Assembly: GCA_017443595.1 (NCBI GenBank)
Contig: JAFSYU010000035.1
Coordinates: forward strand, 1-39,773
Source: Clostridia bacterium
Lineage (GTDB): Bacteria; Bacillota; Clostridia; Oscillospirales; CAG-272
Length of the DNA stretch: 39,773 nt
Direction: 5' to 3'
The position numbers and the translations under genes are program-made. Positions 8,183-14,926 of the stretch are shown piece after piece (the first letter of the stretch is position 1; the number at the start of each line of letters is the position of its first letter). The notes beneath the pieces were generated by a model. It was not told where the DNA came from and searched no databases. It saw only the letters and a list, made by a program, of their open reading frames with translations.

Positions 8183-10651
8183 ATGCCTAAGTCAATGCTT
8201 GTCAATCCAAAGGATCAGTTCAAAAAACGCACGATCAAATTCCAGGACATAAAGGTCTGCGAATATAACAAGACTGTTGCCGATGAGAAAGACAATTTTT
8301 CAAAGGAAGATTTCCTCGGAATGTATGCCGATATGGTCGCGATCCGCGAATTTGAGGAAATGCTGCTTGCTCTTAAGAAGAAGGGCGAATACAACGAGAG
8401 AAAATTCACGTATCCCGGACCCTCTCACCTTGCTTTAGGTGAAGAAGCGACGGCTGTCGGTCAGGCTTACGAGCTCGGCGTTAACGATTTCATTTTCGGT
8501 ACTCACCGTTCGCATCACGAGGTCATAGCAAAGGCTATGTCCGCTATCAAGAAGCTCTCCGATAAAGAGCTTACCAAGATAATGGAAGAATACGACGGCG
8601 GTATGCAGTACGAAGTCGTTAAGAAATACTCCACCGCTAAGAACACAAAGGATCTTGCAAGAGATTACTTCATGTACGGTCTTATGTGCGAGCTGTTTGC
8701 CAAGAACATGGGATTCTCCCGCGGTCTCGGCGGCTCGATGCACGCGTTCTTCCTGCCGTTCGGTATATTCCCGAACAACGCCATAGTCGGCGGCGCGGGT
8801 CCGATAGCGACGGGTGTTGCTCTTTACAAGAAATGCAACAAGCGTGACGGTATAGTCGTTGCCAACGCCGGCGACGGCGCCGCGGGACGCGGCCCCGTTT
8901 TCGAGGCTATGAACTTTGCGGCAATGGACCAGTTCACACAGCTGTGGGAAGACGGCTACAAGGGCGGACTTCCGATAATATTCAACTTCAACAACAACCA
9001 TTACGGCATGGGCGGTCAGACCAAGGGCGAAACGATGGCTTACGGCGATCTCGCAAGACTCGGCTGCATCGCACAGAACCAGCTCAACGCAGAACGCATC
9101 AACGGCTGGAACCCGCTTGCCATCATCGACGCTTACAGACGCAAGATGAAACTGATCAAAGAAGGCAAGGGCCCCGTTCTGTTAGACGTCGTTACCTACC
9201 GTTTGGGCGGTCACTCCACCTCCGACGTTCTCACTTACAGAACACCCGAGGAAGAGGAGCTCTGGCGTGCGCTTGATCCGCTTACCGTATTCCCGAAGCA
9301 GATCATAGACGCCGGTGTCGCCACCGAAAAAGAGATCAAGAAGATCCATGACGCTGTTGTTGACAGAAACCACAGAATGTTCATGCTCGCTTCCGATCCG
9401 GAGATCGCTCCGTTTACAGATTACAAGAAAGACCCGCTGTTCCTTGAAAACATGATGTTCTCCAATCAGCACGTAGCAAAGATGGACGAGCGTCCCGTTG
9501 AGGTCAGAATGCCCAAGGAAGAAAACGAGAGAGTCAAGAAGATAGCCGGTCAGAGCCGTTATTATCTGGATAAGGACGGCAACCCCGTTTCCAAGATGAA
9601 GGCTTACAACATCAGAGACGGTCTGTTTGAAGCTATATTCGACAAATTCTATGAGGATCCGACCCTCATCGCATACGGCGAAGACGTACGTGACTGGAAC
9701 GGCGCGTTCGGCGTATACAGAGGACTTACGGAGGCTCTTCCGTATCACAGACTGTTCAACTCGCCTATATCCGAATCCGCTATCTGCGGCACCGCAACAG
9801 GTTACGCAATGGCAGGCGGCCGCGTTATAGTTGAGCTTATGTACTGCGACTTCATAGGCTGCGCCGGTGATGAAATATTCAACCAGATGGCAAAATGGCA
9901 GTCCATGTCCGCAGGCGGACTCAAGATGCCTGTCGTTCTCCGTGTACCGGTAGGCAACAAGTACGGCGCACAGCACAGCCAGGACTGGACCGCTCTCTGC
10001 GCTCATATCCCGGGACTGAAAGTCGTATTCCCGGTAACTCCTTACGACGCAAAGGGTCTTATGAACACCGCTCTTGCCGGAACCGACCCCGTTGTGTTCT
10101 TTGAGAGCCAGAAGATCTACGATATGCCCGAGAAATTCGTCAAGGAAGGCGTCCCGGAAGGATACTACGAGATCCCGTTCGGCGAATGCGCCGTCAGACG
10201 CGAAGGCAAAGACCTTACCATACTCACAGTCGGCGCAACGCTTTACAGAGCGCTTGACGCGGCACAGATCCTTGAAGAGAAATACGGCATCACCTGCGAC
10301 GTGATCGACGCCAGAAGCGTTGTTCCGTTCAACTATGATCCCGTTCTCGAATCCGTCAAGAAGACCGGCAAGATCCTGCTCGCAACAGACGCTTGCCTCC
10401 GCGGCAGCGTTATAAACGATATGGCGCAGAACATCACGTCGCTTGCATTCGATTACCTCGATGCACCTCCCGCGGTTCTCGGCGCCCGCAACTGGATCAC
10501 ACCGTCCGCTGAATACGATCACGACTTCTTCCCGCAGCCCGAATGGTTCCTCGATCTCATCAACGAGAAACTCATCCCGCTCAAGGGCCACGTTTCCGAA
10601 AACAACTTCACAAACGAGGAAATGAAGAGAAGACTTTCCAAGGGTGTCTGA
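8183..10651 (+). CDS. 2-oxoacid dehydrogenase E1 component, alpha and beta subunits fused
   Basis: 822 residues, with AAGGAGAG before the ATG. The first half (about 40-430) is an E1-alpha: GTHRSHHE, GLGGSMHAF, and the thiamine-diphosphate motif beginning GDGAAGRG (Gly230-Asp231) and closing with FNFNNNHYGMGG. The second half (about 475-800) is an E1-beta: IAYGEDV, SPISESAICG, ELMYCDFIG, VPVGNKYGAQHSQ, and a transketolase C-domain. E1-alpha and E1-beta are separate genes in most Bacillota complexes; here one frame encodes both, joined by a linker at about 430-475. It decarboxylates a 2-oxoacid and acylates the E2 lipoyl group. There is no frameshift or stop in the fusion. It is the last gene of the complex before a hairpin and a transaldolase gene. 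Confidence 0.9.
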   Translation: MPKSMLVNPKDQFKKRTIKFQDIKVCEYNKTVADEKDNFSKEDFLGMYADMVAIREFEEMLLALKKKGEYNERKFTYPGPSHLALGEEATAVGQAYELGVNDFIFGTHRSHHEVIAKAMSAIKKLSDKELTKIMEEYDGGMQYEVVKKYSTAKNTKDLARDYFMYGLMCELFAKNMGFSRGLGGSMHAFFLPFGIFPNNAIVGGAGPIATGVALYKKCNKRDGIVVANAGDGAAGRGPVFEAMNFAAMDQFTQLWEDGYKGGLPIIFNFNNNHYGMGGQTKGETMAYGDLARLGCIAQNQLNAERINGWNPLAIIDAYRRKMKLIKEGKGPVLLDVVTYRLGGHSTSDVLTYRTPEEEELWRALDPLTVFPKQIIDAGVATEKEIKKIHDAVVDRNHRMFMLASDPEIAPFTDYKKDPLFLENMMFSNQHVAKMDERPVEVRMPKEENERVKKIAGQSRYYLDKDGNPVSKMKAYNIRDGLFEAIFDKFYEDPTLIAYGEDVRDWNGAFGVYRGLTEALPYHRLFNSPISESAICGTATGYAMAGGRVIVELMYCDFIGCAGDEIFNQMAKWQSMSAGGLKMPVVLRVPVGNKYGAQHSQDWTALCAHIPGLKVVFPVTPYDAKGLMNTALAGTDPVVFFESQKIYDMPEKFVKEGVPEGYYEIPFGECAVRREGKDLTILTVGATLYRALDAAQILEEKYGITCDVIDARSVVPFNYDPVLESVKKTGKILLATDACLRGSVINDMAQNITSLAFDYLDAPPAVLGARNWITPSAEYDHDFFPQPEWFLDLINEKLIPLKGHVSENNFTNEEMKRRLSKGV

Positions 10652-10667
10652 TCTTAAATGAATGAAA

Positions 10668-10703
10668 ATGCCGCCGCTTACGGCAAAACGCAAACGGCGG
10701 CAT
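10668..10703 (+). other. Intergenic hairpin between E1 and transaldolase genes
   Basis: Perfect 9-bp arms ATGCCGCCG (10668-10676) and CGGCGGCAT (10695-10703) enclose an 18-base loop. No T-run follows, so it is not a classic terminator; it may be an RNA-processing or stabilising structure that sets different levels for the two parts of the transcript. It lies just before the ribosome site of the transaldolase gene. Confidence 0.55.
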
Positions 10704-10727
10704 AACTGTAATAAAGGAGAAAAAACA

Positions 10728-11378
10728 ATGAAAATATTTATAGATACCGCTAATATCGAAGAAATAAAAGACGCGTATTCCCTCGGTATAGTTTCCGGCG
10801 TCACAACAAACCCGTCCATCATCGCAAGAGAAGGCAAAAAATTCGAGGACGCCATAGCAGAGATCTCCGCTATAGTTTCCCCCGAGACCCTTATATTCGG
10901 CGAAGTCATCTCCTTAGAGGCTGACAAAATGGTCGAGGAAGGCAGAGCCATCAATAAGATCCGTCCGAATATGATCGTCAAGATCCCGACCTGCAAGGAA
11001 GGTCTGAAAGCCGTTTCGATCCTTTCCAAAGAAGGGATCAAGACCTGCTGCACGCTGTGCTTCTCCGCAGGCCAGGCTCTCCTCGCTTCCAACGCGGGCG
11101 CTTCCTACGTCGCCCCGTTCGTCGGCAGAGTTGACGATATAGGCTGGACAGGTATGGAGCTCATCCAGAAGATAGCCGATATGTTCGCTATCCAGAACGC
11201 CCCCACGCAGATCGTCGCCGCATCCACCCGTAACCCGATCCACGTTATCGACCTCGCGCTCGCCGGCGCCGACGTAGCGACCGTACCGTACAAGGTGATC
11301 ATGCAGATGATCGACCATCCGCTTACCAAGAGCGGCCTTGACAAGTTCTTAAAGGACTACGAAAAGATACCGAAATAA
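10728..11378 (+). CDS. tal: Transaldolase, small FSA/TAL-type
   Basis: 216 residues from ATG 10728, chosen over an upstream in-frame start at 10662 because AAAGGAG lies directly before it and the protein then begins MKIFIDTAN like its family. The Schiff-base lysine is Lys85 in [15 protein letters not shown] and APFVGR are also present. Two positions separate fructose-6-phosphate aldolase from transaldolase: residue 59 is Glu here (Gln in E. coli FSA) and residue 131 is Phe (Tyr in FSA). Both favour transaldolase activity in the non-oxidative pentose phosphate pathway. It follows the dehydrogenase complex after 76 bases containing a hairpin and ends at a strong terminator. Confidence 0.9.
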   Translation: MKIFIDTANIEEIKDAYSLGIVSGVTTNPSIIAREGKKFEDAIAEISAIVSPETLIFGEVISLEADKMVEEGRAINKIRPNMIVKIPTCKEGLKAVSILSKEGIKTCCTLCFSAGQALLASNAGASYVAPFVGRVDDIGWTGMELIQKIADMFAIQNAPTQIVAASTRNPIHVIDLALAGADVATVPYKVIMQMIDHPLTKSGLDKFLKDYEKIPK

Positions 11379-11392
11379 GTAAGTATATAAAT

Positions 11393-11422
11393 ACAGCACG
11401 GTTTTGATCCGTGCTGTTTTTT
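11393..11422 (+). terminator. Rho-independent terminator after tal
   Basis: ACAGCACGG (11393-11401) pairs with CCGTGCTGT (11409-11417) and is followed by a T-run. It closes the E2-E3-E1-tal unit and lies just past the end of the convergent FliB-like gene. Confidence 0.9.
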
Positions 11423-11428
11423 ATTCTT

Positions 11429-12478
11429 TTATACCCGCAAAAACCCCGACAGACCGTCGGAAGAAAACGCTCCCGCGCGCTCTATCGCCGCGCGGCTGTT
11501 TTTGTTGAAATTCGTGTGGCCTATATATCTGTAAAGCGCGGCGATCTTATCTACGAACTGCTCCTCCGTCCCGCACGTTGCCGATTCAAAACGCACAAGC
11601 GCGTATTCGCAGACGACTCCGCACAGCGCGGTCTTTATATCGTCGCCGGGAAAATCAGTCAAAAGCATACGGTTGATTATAAGATTCTCAAACCACCGCT
11701 CCGCAGAAGGAAAACGGTCATCAAACGCGGCGATATCCTTATACAGCCGCTCTTCGCCGTCCTTGCCGTATTCATAAAAATCCTTATACACGGTCTCGGC
11801 GAAGCGCTCGGACGCCTCCGCCATGATGCCCGTATACATGGCGAGCAGACCGAAATAAAAATACGTATAGCCGTGCGGAAAAACGTCCGGCAGAAGATCC
11901 GCTATCCGTTCTTTCAACGGTTTTAAACTCCTTCCGTCGCGCCGTTCCGCCGCGCCACCTCCCTCAAAGAGGGAGGCTTTCGAGTGGCTCCCTCTCCGAG
12001 GGAGCTGTCCGCTTTGCGGACTGAGGGAGTTCTGCAGCGCCTTTACAAATCCCGCCATCGGCTCCGGCAGAGGCGAGGAGAATGAAAGCGGCTCGGCTCG
12101 CATGAGCATTTCCACAACGCGCTCACAGCTTGCGGAACACCCGGCGTGATTTTCGGTAAGCGAACGCGGATACATACGGCATACCGCCGGCAGAACTTCC
12201 TCTCCGCAGGCTATCTGAAGCGAGCAAAGGCCCGCCTCATTTATAAGCCGGCATTTGCCCGTATAAGACGGCTTCATCATCGCGTAGCGCTCGGGGCTCG
12301 GATCGTCGACCACCGCGAGCGCGCAGTCGAGGATATATCTCAGCTCCGCCGGGCAGTCAAGCCCGATCAGCCTGAAATATTCCTCGTCCGACACGGTTAT
12401 GCCCCAGCCGCCGCAGCAGACCGACCGGCAGTCTCCGCATTTGCATTTGAATTTATCGTAATAATCGGCTTTTATCAT
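11429..12478 (-). CDS. FliB-like flagellin lysine-N-methylase family protein with an in-frame palindromic repeat
   Basis: About 349 residues from the ATG at 12478; longer starts at ATG 12502 or GTG 12508 are possible. The chosen start has an AGGA just upstream and gives the family's early YYDKFKC motif. The N-terminal Cys-rich region (CKCGDCRSVCCGGW, later CSLQ, AVCRMYPR and CSASCERV) matches the FliB family, whose Cys residues probably bind a metal cluster and which methylates flagellin lysines. No flagellar gene is visible nearby, so the substrate is unknown. Around residues 150-174 the sequence is interrupted by a Ser/Gly/Arg-rich segment encoded by three adjacent hairpins (11958-12021) without loss of frame. 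It starts 63 bases after the YD-repeat lipoprotein gene and may share its promoter. Confidence 0.8.
   Translation of the reverse strand: MIKADYYDKFKCKCGDCRSVCCGGWGITVSDEEYFRLIGLDCPAELRYILDCALAVVDDPSPERYAMMKPSYTGKCRLINEAGLCSLQIACGEEVLPAVCRMYPRSLTENHAGCSASCERVVEMLMRAEPLSFSSPLPEPMAGFVKALQNSLSPQSGQLPRRGSHSKASLFEGGGAAERRDGRSLKPLKERIADLLPDVFPHGYTYFYFGLLAMYTGIMAEASERFAETVYKDFYEYGKDGEERLYKDIAAFDDRFPSAERWFENLIINRMLLTDFPGDDIKTALCGVVCEYALVRFESATCGTEEQFVDKIAALYRYIGHTNFNKNSRAAIERAGAFSSDGLSGFLRV
11958..12029. repeat. Palindromic repeat inserted in frame within the FliB-like gene
   Basis: Three consecutive hairpins: CCTCCCTC-AAA-GAGGGAGG (11958-11976), GCTCCCTC-TCC-GAGGGAGC (11987-12005) and GTCCGC-TTT-GCGGAC (12007-12021), closing with TGAGGGAG. 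The repeated CTCCCTC / GAGGGAG arms are typical of a dispersed REP-like element, and related motifs appear in the intergenic region near 37.8-37.9 kb. Here the element keeps the reading frame open and adds roughly 25 residues to the protein. Confidence 0.75.
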
Positions 12479-12541
12479 ATTTCCTGCTTTTTCTATCTTC
12501 ATTATCACGCCGTTTGACGCTCAGGGCTTATAAAGCTTCGT

Positions 12542-13438
12542 TTAATAAACAGGCGTCCACGCATATTCTTCCGTATGCGTTACCTTGCCTGAATCGTCGG
12601 CGGTTGTTATTTTTATAATATTGCCGTATTTATCATATTCGTACGATATACAACTGCCCGTTTTTCCGTTGATTTTTTTATTTTCTGTTACGAGAAGACC
12701 GTTTTCATACGTATCCTCGAATTCGGTTATAACTCCGTTATCAGTCATTTTTATCAGTTTATTATTCTCATCATACTGCGACTCCGTCGTTGATATGATA
12801 TCGCCGTTCGGTGATTTCGTTACGTATTTTATCACGTTGCCGTTCTGATCGCAGGTTTGCTCTACTGTCATACCGGTCGACGATCTCATAATATTGCTTC
12901 CGTTTTCATCCGTGTACTCATATTCGATCACCGATTCCGTCCCCATGATCGACTGCGATATACGCACGGGTTTTCCGTTTTCGTTATAGTCAAGTTTCAT
13001 TACCGTTTCTGAGGTCGTATCGTTTGTCTTTTCGGTCGTAGTCACTTGTATCGGCAAGCCGCTGTCGTTATGCTTCGTCACGGTATCGGTCGTTGTCATC
13101 GCGCCGTTTTTCACGGTTTCTTTGTGCGATGAAACGCTGCCGTCGTCGTTATACGTATAAGTACAGATATAATTTGTAATATCGGAACCGACGGTGCCGC
13201 TGTATACCTCCTTAACGGGATCTCCGTTTTCGTTATATTCGTACGTATACGCGGCAGAATCGCTGCCTGTTTTTATCATTGCCGCGGTTTTTAAAAAGCC
13301 TTTCGGCTCTCCTTTTTCTACATCCGCCGCCGTTTCGCTTTTTGTTTCCGCTTCCGTCGTGACTGTATTCGATCCCGCGGAGCATGAGCTTAAGATCAGC
13401 GTGACCGCAAGTAAAATAAGTATTATTCTTTTTTTCAT
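12542..13438 (-). CDS. Lipoprotein with YD/RHS-like repeats
   Basis: 298 residues; AAGGTGG lies five bases before the ATG. The signal peptide ends in the lipobox LILSSC. After a Thr/Glu linker the protein consists of successive strands of the form 'Y-x-Y-N-E-N-G-x-P-V-K', for example YEYNENGDPVKE, YNDDGSVSS, YNENGKPVRI, YDENNKLIKM and YDKYGNIIKI. This is the pattern of YD repeats that build RHS-like beta shells or simple surface fibres. There is no catalytic motif and no toxin tip. It is exported and lipid-anchored. It is transcribed from the consensus promoter at 13477-13505, shared in design with the promoter at 14303, and is followed by the FliB-like gene without a clear terminator. Confidence 0.75.
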   Translation of the reverse strand: MKKRIILILLAVTLILSSCSAGSNTVTTEAETKSETAADVEKGEPKGFLKTAAMIKTGSDSAAYTYEYNENGDPVKEVYSGTVGSDITNYICTYTYNDDGSVSSHKETVKNGAMTTTDTVTKHNDSGLPIQVTTTEKTNDTTSETVMKLDYNENGKPVRISQSIMGTESVIEYEYTDENGSNIMRSSTGMTVEQTCDQNGNVIKYVTKSPNGDIISTTESQYDENNKLIKMTDNGVITEFEDTYENGLLVTENKKINGKTGSCISYEYDKYGNIIKITTADDSGKVTHTEEYAWTPVY

Positions 13439-13476
13439 AAATCCACCTTAGATCCTTATGTATTGTGTTTAAACGT

Positions 13477-13527
13477 ATTATAGCCTAAATGACCGTTATT
13501 GTCAACGGGTATTAAGAAATCTTAATA
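13477..13527 (-). promoter_or_regulatory. Consensus promoter with upstream palindrome (copy 1)
   Basis: Reading on the minus strand: TTGACA (13505-13500), a 17-base spacer, TATAAT (13482-13477). Directly upstream lies the palindrome TATTAAG-N4-CTTAATA (13510-13527). The same arrangement, with the same spacing, occurs at 14303-14353 before the zinc-ribbon gene, so the palindrome is a candidate operator shared by two transcription units. Confidence 0.75.
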
Positions 13528-13631
13528 ATTCTTGCTCTTTTTTAATAATCTCATTTTTTCGCCGTCGCGGCCTTATCCGTCAAAGACGCAACAAAGTCAA
13601 GACAAAAACGTAAACCCGCCGCTACAGTAAT

Positions 13632-13657
13632 AAAGTGCGACGTTAATCGCACTTTTT
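13632..13657 (-). terminator. Hairpin at the end of the 116-aa gene
   Basis: AAAGTGCGA (13632-13640) pairs with TCGCACTTT (13647-13655). On the minus strand it includes the last codons and the stop of the 116-aa gene. The minus-strand tail is only moderately T-rich, whereas the plus side carries a clean T-run, so its direction is uncertain. Confidence 0.5.
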
Positions 13658-13993
13658 CATTTTGCTTATATCCGTTATTTCCGTCGGCCACGGTTCATCG
13701 TATGAAAAGCCTTCAAGCGACGATATAAATCCGTTTTTTACCCAAAGAATATAATCGCTGCCGTATTTCAGGCCGTTTACGTTCCACTGGTTTTCGCCAA
13801 GCCGCAGATCAACTCCGTCGCCGAGCGACGCGGTTTTATCGCTTATTTCGTAATAAGTATAGAAACCGGGGTTATTTACAGTTCTTTTTACAACGGTCGC
13901 AGAGCCGTACTGACGCGCGAGTTTTTCAGCGTATTCGGGATACGTTTGTATAATATCCTCTATTATTATTTTCTCAAATTCATCGTATGTCAT
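13643..13993 (-). CDS. Unknown 116-aa protein
   Basis: The open frame extends far upstream, but translation most likely starts at ATG 13993 (MTYDEFEK), because the upstream part overlaps the zinc-ribbon gene in another frame and reads as non-biological Arg/Lys/Ser-rich sequence. That leaves 116 residues and a 16-base gap after the upstream gene, with a weak AGAGAAAG ribosome site. The N-terminal half is an acidic helix (DEFEKIIIEDIIQTYPEY). The C-terminal half looks like beta strands (GVDLRLGENQWNV, DYILWVKNGF). No signal peptide, membrane segment or known catalytic motif is visible. It is probably cotranscribed with the zinc-ribbon membrane protein from the promoter at 14303. I do not recognise the family. 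Confidence 0.6.
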   Translation of the reverse strand: MTYDEFEKIIIEDIIQTYPEYAEKLARQYGSATVVKRTVNNPGFYTYYEISDKTASLGDGVDLRLGENQWNVNGLKYGSDYILWVKNGFISSLEGFSYDEPWPTEITDISKMKKCD

Positions 13994-14009
13994 TTGTTTT
14001 TCTTTCTCT

Positions 14010-14270
14010 TTAAGTGTTGATTTTTCGCGAACACATATCTCTTTCTTTACACGCCGGGCATCTGAGCTTTGCAACGTTGTACGTATAAACAGAAGGAAGT
14101 TTATAATACAGGCTTTGCCATCTGGGGCTGAATTCTTTTCCGCAATTCGGGCAAACAAAGCCTTTGTCCGCAATATCTTTACATTCCTCAAATTTCGGTA
14201 TATTACCTATAAGAAACCGTATGATAATAAAAAGCGCGCCTACGCCTACAACAATCAAAACAGTCGGCAT
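14010..14270 (-). CDS. Small membrane protein with a C-terminal zinc ribbon
   Basis: 86 residues with an excellent AAAGGAGG ribosome site nine bases before the ATG. Residues 1-25 form a single transmembrane segment (VLIVVGVGALFIIIRFLI). The rest contains two CPxC knuckles, CPNCGKEF and CPACKERDMC, about 30 residues apart, which should bind one zinc ion. The layout is of a membrane-anchored zinc-ribbon protein with the ribbon probably in the cytoplasm. It is the first gene after the promoter/palindrome at 14303-14353 and lies 16 bases before the 116-aa gene. Function is unknown. Confidence 0.75.
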   Translation of the reverse strand: MPTVLIVVGVGALFIIIRFLIGNIPKFEECKDIADKGFVCPNCGKEFSPRWQSLYYKLPSVYTYNVAKLRCPACKERDMCSRKINT

Positions 14271-14302
14271 TATCGTAATCCTCCTTTGAGTTGCTTAAAT
14301 AC

Positions 14303-14353
14303 ATTATAGCTTAAATAATTGCTATTGTCAACGAGTATTAAGAAACCTTAATA
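14303..14353 (-). promoter_or_regulatory. Consensus promoter with upstream palindrome (copy 2)
   Basis: On the minus strand: TTGACA (14331-14326), a 17-base spacer, TATAAT (14308-14303). Upstream is TATTAAG-N4-CTTAATA (14336-14353), identical in both arms and in spacing to the copy at 13510-13527, and further half-site-like TTAAGAAT sequence extends to about 14370. It drives the zinc-ribbon gene and probably the 116-aa gene. Confidence 0.75.
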
Positions 14354-14381
14354 ATTCTTAATTATTCTTAATAAATCATGA

Positions 14382-14912
14382 TTACCGGTCACCAAATTTT
14401 CTGATATTGAATTGCCCGGTCGGTAATCCATAGTGATTGGGCAGTGACATAAGTGTTCTACAAAAATCCGACGCGTTAATATCGAGATTTTCATACGCGC
14501 ACGGTATATAACCATGCACTAAATCAATGTAAATATGAACATATCTTATCAAATCATGCTCCATGATTTGCACCAAAAAATTTTCTATATTGGGTATACC
14601 GGAGCTTCCCCAGTCGGCTATACCGAAATCCGCGTCACGATACCACATACCGCTCGTGATCCGATCACATTCATCCGTATCCTTGTTATCCGTTATTTCA
14701 AAGGGGAGATATTTCTTTGAAAGATCAATGATTTCGCCGCTGTCCATAGAATATTTATACCTCGCGTCCGGATTTCTGATCTGCTCACCGGCGTTGATCC
14801 ATATTTGATTATCCACCGCGCAGCGAATCAGGAATGCAATGAAATCCTCATATTCTCTTTCGAACGGAACACGCAAAAAATATATTTTTCCGGTAATCAT
14901 CTCATCATGCAT
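14382..14912 (-). CDS. Unknown 176-aa protein
   Basis: 176 residues; AGGAGTGACGTT precedes the ATG. It begins 14 bases after the stop of the AraC/GNAT gene and so is probably its cotranscribed partner. The protein is soluble, acidic and rich in aromatic residues, with a helical N-terminus (YEDFIAFLIRCAVDN), a central WYRDADFGIADWG segment and IENFLVQIMEHDLIRYVHIYIDLVHGY split across two probable helices. No signal peptide, membrane segment or cofactor motif is seen. The look is of a bacterial SUKH/Imm-type or other small cytoplasmic domain, but I cannot assign it with confidence and offer no function. Confidence 0.65.
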   Translation of the reverse strand: MHDEMITGKIYFLRVPFEREYEDFIAFLIRCAVDNQIWINAGEQIRNPDARYKYSMDSGEIIDLSKKYLPFEITDNKDTDECDRITSGMWYRDADFGIADWGSSGIPNIENFLVQIMEHDLIRYVHIYIDLVHGYIPCAYENLDINASDFCRTLMSLPNHYGLPTGQFNIRKFGDR

Positions 14913-14926
14913 AACGTCACTCCTAT

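Noticed and set aside
10662..10727. Upstream extension of the transaldolase frame
   Set aside because: It covers an intergenic hairpin and translates to Lys/Arg/Pro-rich noise; the ribosome site and family start are at 10728.
9182..11092. 636-codon open frame on the minus strand
   Set aside because: It is a shadow of the GC-rich E1 fusion and transaldolase genes, crosses two real genes, and its translation has no recognisable domain or ribosome site.
13643..14191. 182-codon version of the 116-aa gene
   Set aside because: The first 66 codons overlap the zinc-ribbon gene in another frame and lack a ribosome site; ATG 13993 is the sensible start.
14382..14912. Reading the AraC-linked pair as a toxin-immunity or defence system
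   Set aside because: The 176-aa protein has an immunity-like look, but no toxin domain is present and the neighbour is a regulator, so the claim has no support.
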